From contig NZ_CABVPP010000013.1 in NCBI RefSeq assembly GCF_902499075.1, forward strand, positions 1-64,000: 64,000 bases of DNA, read 5' to 3'. The DNA is from Burkholderia pseudomultivorans. Its GTDB lineage: Bacteria > Pseudomonadota > Gammaproteobacteria > Burkholderiales > Burkholderiaceae. The notes under the pieces were generated by a model that was given only the letters and a program-made list of their open reading frames with translations, did not search any database and was not told the origin of the DNA. The stretch's first letter is position 1, and every line of letters starts with the position of its first letter. A program made the position numbers and the translations under genes. Shown here piece after piece: positions 36,053-45,793 of this stretch.

Positions 36053-36445
36053 ATGAAGATGAAAAAGAGGCATGGCATTCGAGCAGCGCTCGGCGTTGCC
36101 GTCGCGGCGGCATCGATCGGCGCATGGGCGCAGTCTGGCGCGTCGGCGGGGATGCCGGCGAGCGCGCCGGCCGGCGTGGGGCGCGCCGCGTCCGCGGGCA
36201 TGAGTGCGAAGGCGGTGCGACAGGCGAATCGTGCGCTGCGGCGCAAGGTGTACGCGGCGCTCGCCCGGCACAAGGAGATCGACGCGGGGAGCATCAGCGT
36301 GACCGCGAAGGGCGGCGCGATCACGCTGAACGGCACGGTTGCCGAAGCGTCGCAGATCGAGACGGTCGAGCAGGTTGCAACGGACGTCGCCGGCGTGACG
36401 TCGGTGACGAACCGGCTGGCCGTGCAGCGACCGCTCGGCCAGTGA
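36053..36445 (+). CDS. Secreted BON-domain protein
   Basis: A 130-residue protein. A signal peptide (about 26 residues, ending GAWA) is followed by an Ala/Gly/Ser-rich stretch. One BON domain occupies residues about 60-125, with LRRKVYAALARHKEIDAGSISVTAKGGAITLNGTV and TVEQVATDVAGVTSVTNRLAV. BON domains are found in OsmY and secretins and bind membranes or phospholipid. It lies 25 bp after the porin, so co-transcription is possible, but its role in the catabolic locus is doubtful. Confidence 0.82.
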   Translation: MKMKKRHGIRAALGVAVAAASIGAWAQSGASAGMPASAPAGVGRAASAGMSAKAVRQANRALRRKVYAALARHKEIDAGSISVTAKGGAITLNGTVAEASQIETVEQVATDVAGVTSVTNRLAVQRPLGQ

Positions 36446-36523
36446 GCGGCGTTCGCCGGGAGCTCGGCGTGCGTATGGCTGCCGCCGATCCGGCGCGCGA
36501 GGTCGCGCCGGCATTCAGCGGAT

Positions 36524-37993
36524 TTACATCAACACGATGTCGTACTGCTCCTGACTCAAATTCGACTCCACCTGCAGCGACACCGGTTTGCCGATGAAGT
36601 CGATCAGCATCGCGAGATGCTGCGACTCCTCGTCGAGAAACAGGTCGATCACCTGCTGCGCGGCGATCACGCGGAATTCGCGCGGATTGAACTGGCGCGA
36701 CTCGCGCAGGATCTCGCGCAGGATGTCGTAGCACACGGTGCGCGACGTCTTCACCTGGCCCTTGCCCTGGCAGGTCGGACAGGGCTCGCACAGCACGTGC
36801 GCGAGCGATTCGCGCGTGCGCTTGCGCGTCATCTCGACGAGCCCCAGCTGCGAGAAGCCGTTGACGGTCACGCGCGTGCGGTCGCGCGACAGCGCTTTCT
36901 TCAGCTCGGACAGCACCGCGTCGCGATGCTCGGCATTCTCCATGTCGATGAAGTCGATGATGATGATGCCGCCGAGATTGCGCAGCCGCAGCTGCCGCGC
37001 GATCGTATGCGCGGCCTCGAGGTTGGTCTTGAAGATCGTGTCGTCGAAGTTGCGCGCGCCGACGTAGCCGCCGGTGTTCACGTCGATCGTCGTCATCGCC
37101 TCGGTCTGGTCGATCATCAGGTAGCCGCCCGACTTCAGGTCGACGCGGCGCGACAGCGCGCGCTGGATCTCCGTCTCGATGTTGTACAGGTCGAACAGCG
37201 GCCGCTCGCCGGTGTAGTGGTGCAGCTTCGGGCTCACGGCCGGCGTGAACTCGGCCGCGAAATCCGCGAGGCGCTGGTAGGTTTCGCGCGAATCGACCTG
37301 GATGCGCGTCGTGTCGTCGTTCGCGAAGTCGCGCAGCACGCGCTGCGCGAGGTCGAGATCCTGGTACAGCAGGCTGGTCGCCGGCAGCCGCTGCGCCTGC
37401 GCGACGATCGTCGCCCAGGTCTTGCGCAGGTACGCGACGTCGCCGGCCAGCTCGTCCGAGGTCGCATCCTCGGCGATCGTGCGCACGATATAGCCGCCTT
37501 TCTCGTCCGGCGGGATCACGGCGGTCAGGCGCGCGCGCACGGCTTCCCGTTCGGCCTCGCTCTCGATCTTCTGCGAGATGCCGATATGCGGCTCCTGCGG
37601 CAGGTAGACGAGCGTGCGGCCCGCGATGCTGACCTGCGTCGACAGCCGCGCCCCCTTCGTGCCGATCGGATCCTTGATCACCTGGACCATCAGCGTCTGG
37701 CCCTCGAACACGGTCTTCTCGATCGGCTGGTGGGCGGCGGCCGACGGCGGCTCGCCCGCGATGCGCGGCTGCCAGATATCGGCGACGTGCAGGAACGCCG
37801 CGCGTTCGAGGCCGATGTCGATGAACGCCGACTGCATGCCGGGCAGTACGCGCACGACCTTGCCGAGATAGATGTTGCCGACCCGTCCGCGCGACAGCGT
37901 GCGCTCGACGTGAAGCTCCTGCACCGCGCCTTGCTGGACGAGTGCGACCCGCGTTTCCTGCGGCGTGAGGTTGATCAGGATTTCTTCGTTCAT
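36524..37993 (-). CDS. rng: Ribonuclease G
   Basis: A 489-residue endoribonuclease of the RNase E/G family that trims the 16S rRNA 5' end and some mRNAs. An S1 RNA-binding domain starts near residue 39 (NIYLGKVVRVLPGMQSAFIDIG). The catalytic acidic residues lie in TIDVNTGGYVG and IIIIDFIDMENAEHRD near residues 300 and 345. The zinc-link cysteines are in CEPCPTCQGKG near 404. It lacks the long RNase E scaffold tail. It is last in the nadD-rsfS-rlmH-maf-rng run, 8 bp after maf. Confidence 0.95.
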   Translation of the reverse strand: MNEEILINLTPQETRVALVQQGAVQELHVERTLSRGRVGNIYLGKVVRVLPGMQSAFIDIGLERAAFLHVADIWQPRIAGEPPSAAAHQPIEKTVFEGQTLMVQVIKDPIGTKGARLSTQVSIAGRTLVYLPQEPHIGISQKIESEAEREAVRARLTAVIPPDEKGGYIVRTIAEDATSDELAGDVAYLRKTWATIVAQAQRLPATSLLYQDLDLAQRVLRDFANDDTTRIQVDSRETYQRLADFAAEFTPAVSPKLHHYTGERPLFDLYNIETEIQRALSRRVDLKSGGYLMIDQTEAMTTIDVNTGGYVGARNFDDTIFKTNLEAAHTIARQLRLRNLGGIIIIDFIDMENAEHRDAVLSELKKALSRDRTRVTVNGFSQLGLVEMTRKRTRESLAHVLCEPCPTCQGKGQVKTSRTVCYDILREILRESRQFNPREFRVIAAQQVIDLFLDEESQHLAMLIDFIGKPVSLQVESNLSQEQYDIVLM

Positions 37994-38001
37994 GGTGCGG
38001 T

Positions 38002-38634
38002 TCAGAAAGCGACGCGGGCGGCGCGCAGCAGCGCGGCGGTCTCAAAAAGGGGCAGACCCATGATACCTGAATGGGAACCGTCGATTCGCTCGACGAACTC
38101 GGCCGCGCGTCCCTGGATCGCATACGCGCCGGCCTTGCCGAACGGCTCGCCGGTCTCGACGTAGCGCACGAACGCGTCGCGCGGCGCGGCCGCGAAGCGC
38201 ACCGACGAGCGCGACAGCGCGGGCGGCAGCAGCGCGCCGTCGGCGCCGATCACCGCGACCGCAGTCAGCACCTCGTGCGCGCGGCCGGCCAGACGCGTGA
38301 GCATCGCGAGCGCGTCGGCCGCGTCGGTCGGCTTGCCGAGGATCGCGCCGTCGATCGTCACGGTGGTGTCCGCGACCAGCACCGGCGCGGCCGGCCTGCC
38401 GCTCGCGACGAGCCGCGCACGCGCGGCTTCGGCCTTCGCGACGGTCACGCGCTGCACGTACGCGTCGGCGGCCTCGCCGGGCAGTTCGGCCTCGAGCGCC
38501 TCGGCGTCCTCGTTGGCGCGCGGCAGCAGCAGTTCGAAGCGTACGCCGATCTGCTGCAGCAGCTCCTGGCGGCGCGGGCTTTGCGAAGCGAGATAAAGGG
38601 TCGGGAAGCGTTCGGAGGAAGGGCTGGACGGCAT
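38002..38634 (-). CDS. maf: Maf-like nucleoside triphosphate pyrophosphatase (YhdE type)
   Basis: A 210-residue house-cleaning NTP pyrophosphatase. It begins [18 protein letters not shown], the Maf SxSPRR signature, with the catalytic-base region [17 protein letters not shown] near residue 88. The LASQSPRR form points to the YhdE (dTTP/UTP/pseudo-UTP) subgroup rather than YceF. It removes modified nucleotides in the cytoplasm. It lies between rlmH and rng on the same strand. Confidence 0.92.
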   Translation of the reverse strand: MPSSPSSERFPTLYLASQSPRRQELLQQIGVRFELLLPRANEDAEALEAELPGEAADAYVQRVTVAKAEAARARLVASGRPAAPVLVADTTVTIDGAILGKPTDAADALAMLTRLAGRAHEVLTAVAVIGADGALLPPALSRSSVRFAAAPRDAFVRYVETGEPFGKAGAYAIQGRAAEFVERIDGSHSGIMGLPLFETAALLRAARVAF

Positions 38635-38685
38635 GGTGTCGTTATCTCGTTGAGCGCGCGCGGCGCGCGTCGCGAGGACGACGCG

Positions 38686-39156
38686 TCAGGCGCGGTGGTA
38701 GGGGTGATTCTGCGTGATGCTCCACGCGCGGTAAAGCTGTTCGGCGAGCAGCACGCGCACCATACCGTGCGGCAGCGTCATGCTGGAGATGCGCAGCAGC
38801 AGGTCGGCGCGGCCTTTCAGTTCGGGATCGAGCCCGTCGGCGCCGCCGATCACGAACGCGACGTCGCGACCGTCCTGCTGCCAGCCCGGCAGCGCCTGCG
38901 CGAGCTGCATCGTGGTCCAGTCGCGGCCGCGCTCGTCGAGCGCGACGATGCGCGCGCCCTTCGGCAGCGCGGCCTCGATCTTCTGCCGCTCGGCCGCCAT
39001 CACGCTTTCCGCGCTGCGGCCGCCCGAACGCAGTTCGGGCTTGATCTCGCGCAGCTCGATGCGCAGCTCGGGCGGCATCCGCTTCGCGTATTCGTCGAAG
39101 CCGGACGCGATCCAGCCGGGCATCTTGTGGCCGACCGCGAGGATGTAAAGCTTCAT
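38686..39156 (-). CDS. rlmH: 23S rRNA pseudouridine-1915 N3-methyltransferase
   Basis: A 156-residue SPOUT methyltransferase that methylates pseudouridine 1915 in helix 69 of 23S rRNA on the assembled 70S ribosome. It begins [16 protein letters not shown]. The SAM-binding knot includes [15 protein letters not shown] near residue 102 and [26 protein letters not shown] near 122, and it ends NHPYHRA. Full length. It follows rsfS by 18 bp. Confidence 0.96.
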   Translation of the reverse strand: MKLYILAVGHKMPGWIASGFDEYAKRMPPELRIELREIKPELRSGGRSAESVMAAERQKIEAALPKGARIVALDERGRDWTTMQLAQALPGWQQDGRDVAFVIGGADGLDPELKGRADLLLRISSMTLPHGMVRVLLAEQLYRAWSITQNHPYHRA

Positions 39157-39174
39157 CGGGACGATTCAGGCAGC

Positions 39175-39624
39175 TTAGCGGCGGCGGGCGGCCGTCTTGC
39201 GCGCCGGGCGGGCCGGTGCGGCTTCTTCCTCGTCGTCTTCGTCGTCGCTTGCCGCGGCCGCGCCGTTCGGGCCCTTGCCGCCGCCGAGCTTGATCCGCAC
39301 CGGCTTGTCGCCCCAGATTTCCTCGAGGTTGTAGTACTGGCGCAGCGCCGGCTGCAGGATGTGCACGACCGCGTCGCCGCAGTCGACCAGCACCCATTCG
39401 CCGGTGTCCTCGCCCTCGGAGCTGACGACGTCGCCGCCGGCTTCCTTGACCTTCTCGCGCACGTTCGACGCGAGCGCCTTGGTCTGGCGGTTCGAGGTGC
39501 CCGACGCGACGACCACGCGGTCGAACAGTTCGGTCAGATGGCTGGTGTTGAACACCTTGATGTCTTGCGCCTTGACGTCTTCGAGGGCGTCGACGATCAC
39601 GCGCTGCAGTTTGCGGATATCCAT
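39175..39624 (-). CDS. rsfS: Ribosome silencing factor RsfS
   Basis: A 149-residue protein. The RsfS fold covers residues 1-113, with DALEDVKAQDIKVFN, VVASGTSNRQTKALA near 39 and GEWVLVDCGDAVVHIL near 72. RsfS binds uL14 and blocks subunit joining in starvation. The C-terminal 35 residues are extra: a low-complexity acidic run (SDDEDDEEE) then a basic run (KTAARRR), not part of the core family. ATG 39624 gives the standard start. It lies 4 bp after nadD. Confidence 0.94.
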   Translation of the reverse strand: MDIRKLQRVIVDALEDVKAQDIKVFNTSHLTELFDRVVVASGTSNRQTKALASNVREKVKEAGGDVVSSEGEDTGEWVLVDCGDAVVHILQPALRQYYNLEEIWGDKPVRIKLGGGKGPNGAAAASDDEDDEEEAAPARPARKTAARRR

Positions 39625-39628
39625 GGAA

Positions 39629-40330
39629 TCAGGAATGGTAGAGACGATGTTGAAGAATATAGGCCCAGACGGCGGCCGGCACATGCTCGGCCGACGCGTC
39701 GGGCATCCGGGCGCGACGCGCGATGCATTCGCGCAGGTGCGCGCGGATGTCGGTCGCGGCGATGTCGAACGCGAGCGTCGTGTCGATCAGCAGCCGGCCG
39801 GCCGGCGTGGCTTGCAGCTGGTCGGCGCCGGCCTGCCGCGCGGCGATTTCCTGTGCGACGGCCGGCGACGCCGCGCCGAGGTCGAAGCCCGGGCGCGTCG
39901 CCGCGCAGATGTGCGCGTAGTCGAACAGCTTGCGCCAGTCGCGCCACGTGTCGAGGCGCACGAGCTGGTCGGCGCCGATCAGCAGCGACAGCGATGCGTC
40001 GGGACCGATTCGTTCGCGCCAGCGCGCGAGCGTGTCGACCGTGTAGGTCGGGCCTTCGTGCTCGATCTCGTCGGTCGCGACGCTGACGCTCGCACCCGGC
40101 AGCGACAGCGACGCGGCGGCCGCACGCGTCATCGCGAGCCGATGCTCGGCGGCCGACACGTCCCGCTTCTGGTACGGCTGCCCGGCGGGCAGCAGCACGA
40201 GTTCGGTCAGGTCGAGCACCTCGGCGAAACGGCGCGCGAGCGCGAGATGGCCGTCGTGGATCGGGTCGAACGTGCCGCCCAGCAGGCCGATACGACGCGG
40301 CAGCGGGGCGGGGCGGGCGGTGGTGTCCAG
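39629..40330 (-). CDS. nadD: Nicotinate-nucleotide adenylyltransferase, apparent CTG start
   Basis: A 233-residue NadD that joins ATP and nicotinate mononucleotide in NAD synthesis. The nucleotidyltransferase motif [18 protein letters not shown] (about residues 17-34) and the later ATDIR element are visible. The first ATG, GTG or TTG usable in this frame is GTG 40219, which would delete the [11 protein letters not shown] motif. The frame upstream has no conventional start codon. A CTG at 40330 is preceded by AAGAGGA with 8-nt spacing, so I take CTG as the start. HemF ends 40 bp upstream, so the two genes are probably one unit. Confidence 0.85.
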   Translation of the reverse strand: MDTTARPAPLPRRIGLLGGTFDPIHDGHLALARRFAEVLDLTELVLLPAGQPYQKRDVSAAEHRLAMTRAAAASLSLPGASVSVATDEIEHEGPTYTVDTLARWRERIGPDASLSLLIGADQLVRLDTWRDWRKLFDYAHICAATRPGFDLGAASPAVAQEIAARQAGADQLQATPAGRLLIDTTLAFDIAATDIRAHLRECIARRARMPDASAEHVPAAVWAYILQHRLYHS

Positions 40331-40370
40331 AAAACGCGTCCTCTTGTTGGGGCGGGGCAGCGCGACGGGC

Positions 40371-41294
40371 TCAGACCCAGTCGCGCGGCACGATGAAGTC
40401 GCTGTACAGGCGCGCTTCCGGCGAACCCGGCTCGGGCTGCCAGTTGTAGCGCCAGTTCGCGACCGGCGGCATCGACATCAGGATCGACTCGGTGCGGCCG
40501 CCGCTTTGCAGGCCGAACAGCGTGCCGCGGTCGAACACCAGATTGAATTCGACGTAGCGGCCGCGGCGATAGGCCTGGAACTCGCGTTCGCGCTCGCCGT
40601 ACGGCAGGTCGACGCGGCGCTCGACGATCGGCAGGTAGGCCGACAGGAACGCGTCGCCGACGCTGCGCATCATGTCAAACGACCGTTCGAATCCGGGTTC
40701 GGAGAAATCGTCGAAGAAGATCCCGCCGATGCCGCGCATCTCGTTGCGGTGCTTCAGGAAGAAATACTCGTCGCACCATTTCTTGAAGCGCGGGTACAGC
40801 TCGGCGCCGAACGGGTCGAGCGCGTCCTTGCAGGTCTGGTGGAAATGCCGGGCGTCGTCCTCGAAGCCGTACATCGGGGTCAGGTCCATGCCGCCGCCGA
40901 ACCAGAAGACCGGCGCTTCGCCGGGCTTCGTCGCGATCAGCATCCGCACGTTCATGTGCACGGTCGGGCAGTACGGGTTGCGCGGGTGCAGCACCAGCGA
41001 CACGCCGAGCGCCTCGAAGCCGCGCCCGGCGAGCTGCGGGCGCGCCGCGCTCGCCGACGGCGGCAGCGCGTCGCCCGCGACGTCGGAAAAGCCGATCCCC
41101 GCGCGCTCGAACACGCGGCCGCCTTCGAGGATCCGCGTGCAGCCGCCGCCGCGCAGCCGCTCGGCGGGGCCGCGCTGCCACGCGTCGGTCGCGAGCGGCG
41201 TGCCGTCGAGTGCGCCGAGCGCATCGGCGATGCGCGTCTGCAGGTCCTGGAGATACGTGCGCACGCGCGCCACGTCGTAGGTCGAATCGGTCAT
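40371..41294 (-). CDS. hemF: Aerobic coproporphyrinogen III oxidase
   Basis: A 307-residue oxygen-dependent oxidase that converts coproporphyrinogen III to protoporphyrinogen IX in haem synthesis. The conserved blocks are present: [21 protein letters not shown] near residue 95, [23 protein letters not shown] near 125, and [21 protein letters not shown] near 245. Length is typical. It is a cytosolic dimer. A GC-rich hairpin lies just upstream of the ATG (see 41307-41324). It leads into nadD. Confidence 0.96.
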   Translation of the reverse strand: MTDSTYDVARVRTYLQDLQTRIADALGALDGTPLATDAWQRGPAERLRGGGCTRILEGGRVFERAGIGFSDVAGDALPPSASAARPQLAGRGFEALGVSLVLHPRNPYCPTVHMNVRMLIATKPGEAPVFWFGGGMDLTPMYGFEDDARHFHQTCKDALDPFGAELYPRFKKWCDEYFFLKHRNEMRGIGGIFFDDFSEPGFERSFDMMRSVGDAFLSAYLPIVERRVDLPYGEREREFQAYRRGRYVEFNLVFDRGTLFGLQSGGRTESILMSMPPVANWRYNWQPEPGSPEARLYSDFIVPRDWV

Positions 41295-41306
41295 GTGTGG
41301 ACTGGG

Positions 41307-41324
41307 CGCCCCCGCCTGCGGGGG
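41307..41324 (-). other. Hairpin in the hemF leader
   Basis: GCCCCCGC and GCGGGGGC form a near-perfect stem with a 2-nt centre, about 12 bp before the hemF start. It follows the T-run of the purD terminator in the minus direction. Its role is unknown. Confidence 0.4.
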
Positions 41325-41328
41325 CCGT

Positions 41329-41368
41329 AAAAAAGGCTTCTGCCGGGCATTCTATCGAACCCCGGCAG
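41329..41368 (-). terminator. Candidate intrinsic terminator after purD
   Basis: On the minus strand CTGCCGGG (41368-41361) pairs with CCCGGCAG (41347-41340) and six T residues follow after a short GAAGCC spacer. The loop also carries a TAGAAT that could serve hemF as a -10 box. A second GC-rich palindrome lies at 41375-41400. Confidence 0.55.
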
Positions 41369-41410
41369 AGGACAGGGGTGCGCCGCGTCGCGGCGCACCC
41401 GCGGCCAGCG

Positions 41411-42691
41411 TCACGCGCTCTTGCGATTGAGCGCGCGGTAGCCGATGTCGCGGCGGTACTGCATGCCTTCGAAATTGATCTGGTTGATCGCGTCGTACGC
41501 ATGCTGCTGCGCTTCGCGCACCGAATCGGCGAGGCCGACCACGCACAGCACGCGGCCGCCCGACGTGACCAGCTTGTCGCCGTCGGCGAGCGTGGTGCCT
41601 GCATGGAACGTCACGGCCTGCTCGGTCTCGGCCGGGATCCCGTTGATGCGGTCGCCCTTGCGCGGCGCGTCCGGATAGCCGTGCGCGGCCAGCACGACGC
41701 CGAGCGCGGTGCGGCGGTCCCAGTCGAGCTCGACCGTGTCGAGCGTGCCCGCGATCGCCTGCTCGACGACCTTCGAGAAATCGCTTTTCAGGCGCGCCAT
41801 GATCGGCTGCGTCTCCGGGTCGCCCATCCGGCAGTTGAATTCCAGCGTGCGCGGATTGCCGTCCTTGTCGATCATCAGGCCCGCGTACAGGAAGCCGGTG
41901 AAGCGGATGCCGTCCTTCTCCATCCCGCGCACGGTCGGCATGATGATCTCGCGCATCACGCGCGCGTGCATCTGCGGCGTGACGATCGGCGCGGGCGAAT
42001 ACGCGCCCATGCCGCCGGTGTTCGGGCCGCGATCCTCGTCGAGCAGGCGCTTGTGGTCCTGGCTCGAGGCGAGCGCGAGCGCGTGCTTGCCGTCGACCAT
42101 CACGATGAAGCTGGCTTCCTCGCCGTCGAGGAATTCCTCGATCACGACGCGTGCGCCGGCATCGCCGAGCTTGTTGTCCGACAGCATCATGTCGACGGCC
42201 GCGTGCGCTTCTTCCAGCGTCATCGCGACGACCACGCCCTTGCCGGCCGCGAGGCCGTCGGCCTTCACGACGATCGGCGCGCCCTTCGCGTCGATGTACG
42301 CGTGCGCGGCGGCCGTGTCGGAGAAGGTTTCGTAGTCGGCGGTCGGGATGCCGTGGCGCTTCATGAACGCTTTCGCGAAATCCTTCGAGCTTTCGAGCTG
42401 CGCGGCTTCGCGGGTCGGCCCGAAGATCTTCAGGCCGCGCGCGCGGAACAGGTTGACGATGCCGGCCGCGAGCGGCGCTTCCGGCCCGACCAGCGTGAAC
42501 GCGACGCCTTCGCGTTCCGCGAAGTCGGCGAGTTCGTCGAGCGACGTGATATCGACGTTCTTCAGACGCTCGTCCTGCGCCGTGCCGCCATTGCCGGGCG
42601 CGACGTAGACCATCTGGACGCGCGGCGCTTGCGCGAGCTTCCACGCCAGCGCATGTTCGCGGCCGCCGGAACCGACGACGAGTAGTTTCAT
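41411..42691 (-). CDS. purD: Phosphoribosylamine-glycine ligase
   Basis: A 426-residue GAR synthetase, an ATP-grasp enzyme making GAR, the substrate later formylated by PurT or PurN. It begins MKLLVVGSGGREHALAWKLA. The ATP-grasp core has PIVVKADGLAAGKGVVVA near residue 140, and EDRGPNTGGMGAYSPAP near 218 is a PurD hallmark. The last conserved block is FNCRMGDPETQPIM near 288. Full length. It is on the same strand as the YebC-family gene but 105 bp away. Confidence 0.97.
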   Translation of the reverse strand: MKLLVVGSGGREHALAWKLAQAPRVQMVYVAPGNGGTAQDERLKNVDITSLDELADFAEREGVAFTLVGPEAPLAAGIVNLFRARGLKIFGPTREAAQLESSKDFAKAFMKRHGIPTADYETFSDTAAAHAYIDAKGAPIVVKADGLAAGKGVVVAMTLEEAHAAVDMMLSDNKLGDAGARVVIEEFLDGEEASFIVMVDGKHALALASSQDHKRLLDEDRGPNTGGMGAYSPAPIVTPQMHARVMREIIMPTVRGMEKDGIRFTGFLYAGLMIDKDGNPRTLEFNCRMGDPETQPIMARLKSDFSKVVEQAIAGTLDTVELDWDRRTALGVVLAAHGYPDAPRKGDRINGIPAETEQAVTFHAGTTLADGDKLVTSGGRVLCVVGLADSVREAQQHAYDAINQINFEGMQYRRDIGYRALNRKSA

Positions 42692-42795
42692 GGGATTCCC
42701 CGCAGACTAGAAAACAGGGCGGCCGGCACGCTCAGGCGCGCCGGCCGCGGAATCGGTCGGGCCGCCGCCATCGCGAGCGAGCGGCAGCCGGCATC

Positions 42796-43524
42796 TCATT
42801 CCTCGACGATGACGGCGTTCGTATACACGTCCTGCACGTCGTCGAGGTTTTCGATCGCGTCCAGCAGCTTCTGCATCTTGACCGCGTCGTCGCCGGTGAA
42901 TTCGACTTCGTTCTGCGGCTTCATCGTCACTTCGGCGAGCTCGGCCTTGAAGCCGGCCGCCTCGAGCGCGTCCTTCACTGCCGAGAAGGCCTGCCAGTCG
43001 CACAGCACCTCGATCGAGCCGTCGTCGTTGGTGCTCACGTCGTCCGCGCCGGCTTCGAGTGCGGCTTCCATCAGCGCGTCTTCCGACGTGCCGGGCGCGA
43101 ACAGGAACTGGCCGACGTGATCGAACATGAACGCGACCGAGCCGTCGGTGCCCATGTTGCCGCCGAACTTCGAGAACGCGTGGCGGACTTCCGCGACGGT
43201 GCGCGTGCGGTTGTCGGTCAGCGTGTCGACGATGATCGCCGCGCCGCCGATGCCGTAGCCTTCGTAGCGGATTTCCTCGTAGTTCGCGCCGTCCGCGCCG
43301 CCGACGCCGCGATCGATCGCGCGCTTGACGTTGTCCTTCGGCATGTTCGCGTCGGCCGCCTTGTCGACCGCCAGACGCAGGCGCGGGTTCGAGTTGACGT
43401 CGCCGCCGCCGAGGCGGGCCGCGACCTGGATTTCCTTGATCAGGCGAGTCCAGACCTTGCCGCGCTTCGCGTCGGCCGCTGCCTTCTTATGCTTGATGTT
43501 GGCCCATTTCGAATGACCAGCCAT
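42796..43524 (-). CDS. YebC/PmpR-family protein
   Basis: A 242-residue protein of the TACO1/YebC/PmpR family. It begins [16 protein letters not shown], the universal family start, and has a second hallmark [33 protein letters not shown] near residue 83. Family members act as DNA-binding regulators (PmpR) or, as shown more recently for some, as translation factors that help ribosomes through difficult stretches. The sequence cannot separate these. ATG 43524 is the conserved start. Confidence 0.93.
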   Translation of the reverse strand: MAGHSKWANIKHKKAAADAKRGKVWTRLIKEIQVAARLGGGDVNSNPRLRLAVDKAADANMPKDNVKRAIDRGVGGADGANYEEIRYEGYGIGGAAIIVDTLTDNRTRTVAEVRHAFSKFGGNMGTDGSVAFMFDHVGQFLFAPGTSEDALMEAALEAGADDVSTNDDGSIEVLCDWQAFSAVKDALEAAGFKAELAEVTMKPQNEVEFTGDDAVKMQKLLDAIENLDDVQDVYTNAVIVEE

Positions 43525-43743
43525 ACCTTTCTCCGTGCCCGGGCGCGCTCGCGCGGGCGATTGTGCCAATGTGTCGTTGAATCGGCGGCCGTTGGGGCGG
43601 GCGTGATGCCGCGGGGCCGCGCGTGTCGAGTGGAGCGTGATTTTATCACGCGGCGACCGCCGCTTCGGGGCCGCCGTGCATGGGCCGAACGGCCGGGGCG
43701 GGGCGCCGCACCGCGCGCGGCGCGGCTGCCGGCGCGGCCGGCG

Positions 43744-44394
43744 TCAGTTCTTGGTGCCGAACAGGCGGTCGCCCGCGTCGCCGAGGCCCGGCACGATGTA
43801 TGCGTGCTCGTTCAGGTGCGAGTCGAGCGACGCGACGAACAGCTTCACGTCCGGGTGCGCGTCCTGGAACACCTGCACGCCCTCGGGCGCGGCGACCAGC
43901 GCGACGAACATGATGTTCGCGGCCGGCACGTTGCGGCGCTTCAGCACGTCGACCGCATGCACGGCCGAGTTGCCGGTCGCGACCATCGGGTCGCACAGGA
44001 TGAAGATCCGGTCCTCGAGGTCGGGCAGGCGCACCAGGTATTCGACCGGGCGGTGATCCTCGGCGCGGTACACGCCGATATGGCCGACGCGGGCCGACGG
44101 CACCAGGTCGAGCAGGCCGTCCGACATCCCGATGCCCGCGCGCAGCACCGGCACGATCGCCAGTTTCTTGCCGGCGATCACGGGCGCGTCGATCTCGACG
44201 AGCGGGGTTTCGACCCGCTTGGTCGTGATCGGCAGGTTGCGGGTGATCTCGTAGCCCATCAGCAGCGTGATTTCGCGCAGCAGCTCGCGGAACGTGCGCG
44301 TCGACGTGTCCTTGTCGCGCATGTGCGTGAGCTTGTGCTGGATCAGCGGGTGATCGGTGATGAAGAGATTCGGGAAGCGGCTGTCCTGTTTCAT
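43744..44394 (-). CDS. upp: Uracil phosphoribosyltransferase
   Basis: A 216-residue pyrimidine-salvage enzyme that makes UMP from uracil and PRPP. The PRPP loop is [18 protein letters not shown] near residue 131. [15 protein letters not shown] and [30 protein letters not shown] lie upstream, and the uracil-binding tail [18 protein letters not shown] is at the C-terminus. Full length. It is divergent from the SDR gene, with a 183-bp gap carrying a TAATAT element near 44503. Confidence 0.97.
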   Translation of the reverse strand: MKQDSRFPNLFITDHPLIQHKLTHMRDKDTSTRTFRELLREITLLMGYEITRNLPITTKRVETPLVEIDAPVIAGKKLAIVPVLRAGIGMSDGLLDLVPSARVGHIGVYRAEDHRPVEYLVRLPDLEDRIFILCDPMVATGNSAVHAVDVLKRRNVPAANIMFVALVAAPEGVQVFQDAHPDVKLFVASLDSHLNEHAYIVPGLGDAGDRLFGTKN

Positions 44395-44577
44395 GACGGG
44401 GGCGCCTTGGCGGCAAAAGAGGATCGGGGGCGGCGGCGGACGGAAGCCCGCGGCGCGCTGATGGCCGCAATTTTACCAAGGCGCGCTGCATGATCCGGAT
44501 AATATCGACGTCTCATTACCCGGCGCGCGTCGCGGACGACCGTTCGCCCGACGCGCGCCGCCACAGAGGAATCGACG

Positions 44578-45357
44578 ATGGATCTCGGTATCGAAGGAAA
44601 GACCGCGCTCGTGTGCGCGGCGAGCAAGGGGCTCGGGCGCGGCTGCGCGGAAGCGCTGGCCGCCGAAGGCGTGAATCTGGTGATCGTCGCGCGTTCGCGA
44701 GACACGCTGGAGGAAACCGCGGAAGAGATCCGCGCGGCGTCGAACGTGTCGATCGCCGCGGTCGCATGCGACATCACGACGCCCGACGGCCGGGCGGCCG
44801 CGCTCGCCGCGTGCCCGCAGCCGGACATTCTCGTGACGAATGCGGGCGGCCCGCCGCCGGGCGACTTCCGCGACTTCTCGCACGACGACTGGATCCGCGC
44901 GCTCGAGGCGAACATGCTGACGCCGATCGAGCTGATCCGCGCGACCGTCGACGGGATGATCGCGCGCCGCTTCGGCCGGATCGTCAACATCACGAGTTCG
45001 GCGGTGAAGGCGCCGATCGACGTGCTCGCACTGTCGAACGGCGCGCGCTCGGGGCTGACGGGCTTCGTCGCCGGGCTGGCGCGCAAGGTCGCGCCGCATG
45101 GCGTGACGATCAACAACCTGCTGCCGGGGCTGTTCGACACCGACCGGATCGCGACCACGCTGTCTGCGTCCGCGAAAGCGCAGGGCGTGACGGTCGACGA
45201 GATGCGCGCGCGGCGCGCGAAGGAGATCCCGGCCGGGCGCCTGGGCCGGCGCGACGAGTTCGGCGCGGCGTGCGCATTCCTGTGCAGCGCGCACGCGGGC
45301 TATATCACCGGGCAGAACTGGCTGCTCGACGGCGGCGCGTATCCGGGCACGTTCTGA
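44578..45357 (+). CDS. Divergent short-chain dehydrogenase/reductase
   Basis: A 259-residue SDR with a modified cofactor motif [10 protein letters not shown] near residue 13 and NAG at [10 protein letters not shown] near 86. The catalytic Ser is visible in [11 protein letters not shown] near 140. The usual YxxxK is not: the aligned segment reads [11 protein letters not shown], with no Tyr at the active-site position. The C-terminal [11 protein letters not shown] and [14 protein letters not shown] are normal for the family. It lies 49 bp before mgsA. It may be a non-classical reductase with another proton donor, or a binding protein. No substrate is inferred. Confidence 0.82.
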   Translation: MDLGIEGKTALVCAASKGLGRGCAEALAAEGVNLVIVARSRDTLEETAEEIRAASNVSIAAVACDITTPDGRAAALAACPQPDILVTNAGGPPPGDFRDFSHDDWIRALEANMLTPIELIRATVDGMIARRFGRIVNITSSAVKAPIDVLALSNGARSGLTGFVAGLARKVAPHGVTINNLLPGLFDTDRIATTLSASAKAQGVTVDEMRARRAKEIPAGRLGRRDEFGAACAFLCSAHAGYITGQNWLLDGGAYPGTF

Positions 45358-45406
45358 CGTGCCGCGCGACCCTGACCATAACAACCGAACAACGAAGGAT
45401 CTGGAG

Positions 45407-45793
45407 ATGAGCAACACTCGTATCGCATTGATTGCGCACGACGCGAAGAAGGACGAGATCGTCGCGCTCGCGGGTGAATATCGCGACACGCTCGCGCAAT
45501 GCCGGCTGGTCGGCACGGGCACGACGGGCGGGCGCATCGCGGCCGCGCACGGGCTCGAGGTCGAGCGCAAGCTGTCGGGGCCGCTCGGCGGCGACCTGCA
45601 GATCGGCGCGGAACTGGCCGAAGGCCGCGTCGACATCGTCGTGTTCCTGCGCGACCCGATGACCGCGCAGCCGCACGATCCCGACATCACCGCGCTGGTG
45701 CGCGCGTGCGACGTGCACAACGTGCCGGTCGCGACCAACGTCGCGACCGCGCGGATGCTGCTCGACGACCTGGCGCGGAAAATGCGGGACTAG
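45407..45793 (+). CDS. mgsA: Methylglyoxal synthase
   Basis: A 128-residue enzyme converting dihydroxyacetone phosphate to methylglyoxal and phosphate. It starts [15 protein letters not shown], with phosphate-binding GTGTTGGRI near residue 45, [29 protein letters not shown] near 62 (including the catalytic Asp) and [11 protein letters not shown] near 102. Full length. A GGAGATG context gives a clear ribosome site at ATG 45407. It probably shares a transcript with the SDR gene; whether the SDR handles methylglyoxal is untested. Confidence 0.95.
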   Translation: MSNTRIALIAHDAKKDEIVALAGEYRDTLAQCRLVGTGTTGGRIAAAHGLEVERKLSGPLGGDLQIGAELAEGRVDIVVFLRDPMTAQPHDPDITALVRACDVHNVPVATNVATARMLLDDLARKMRD

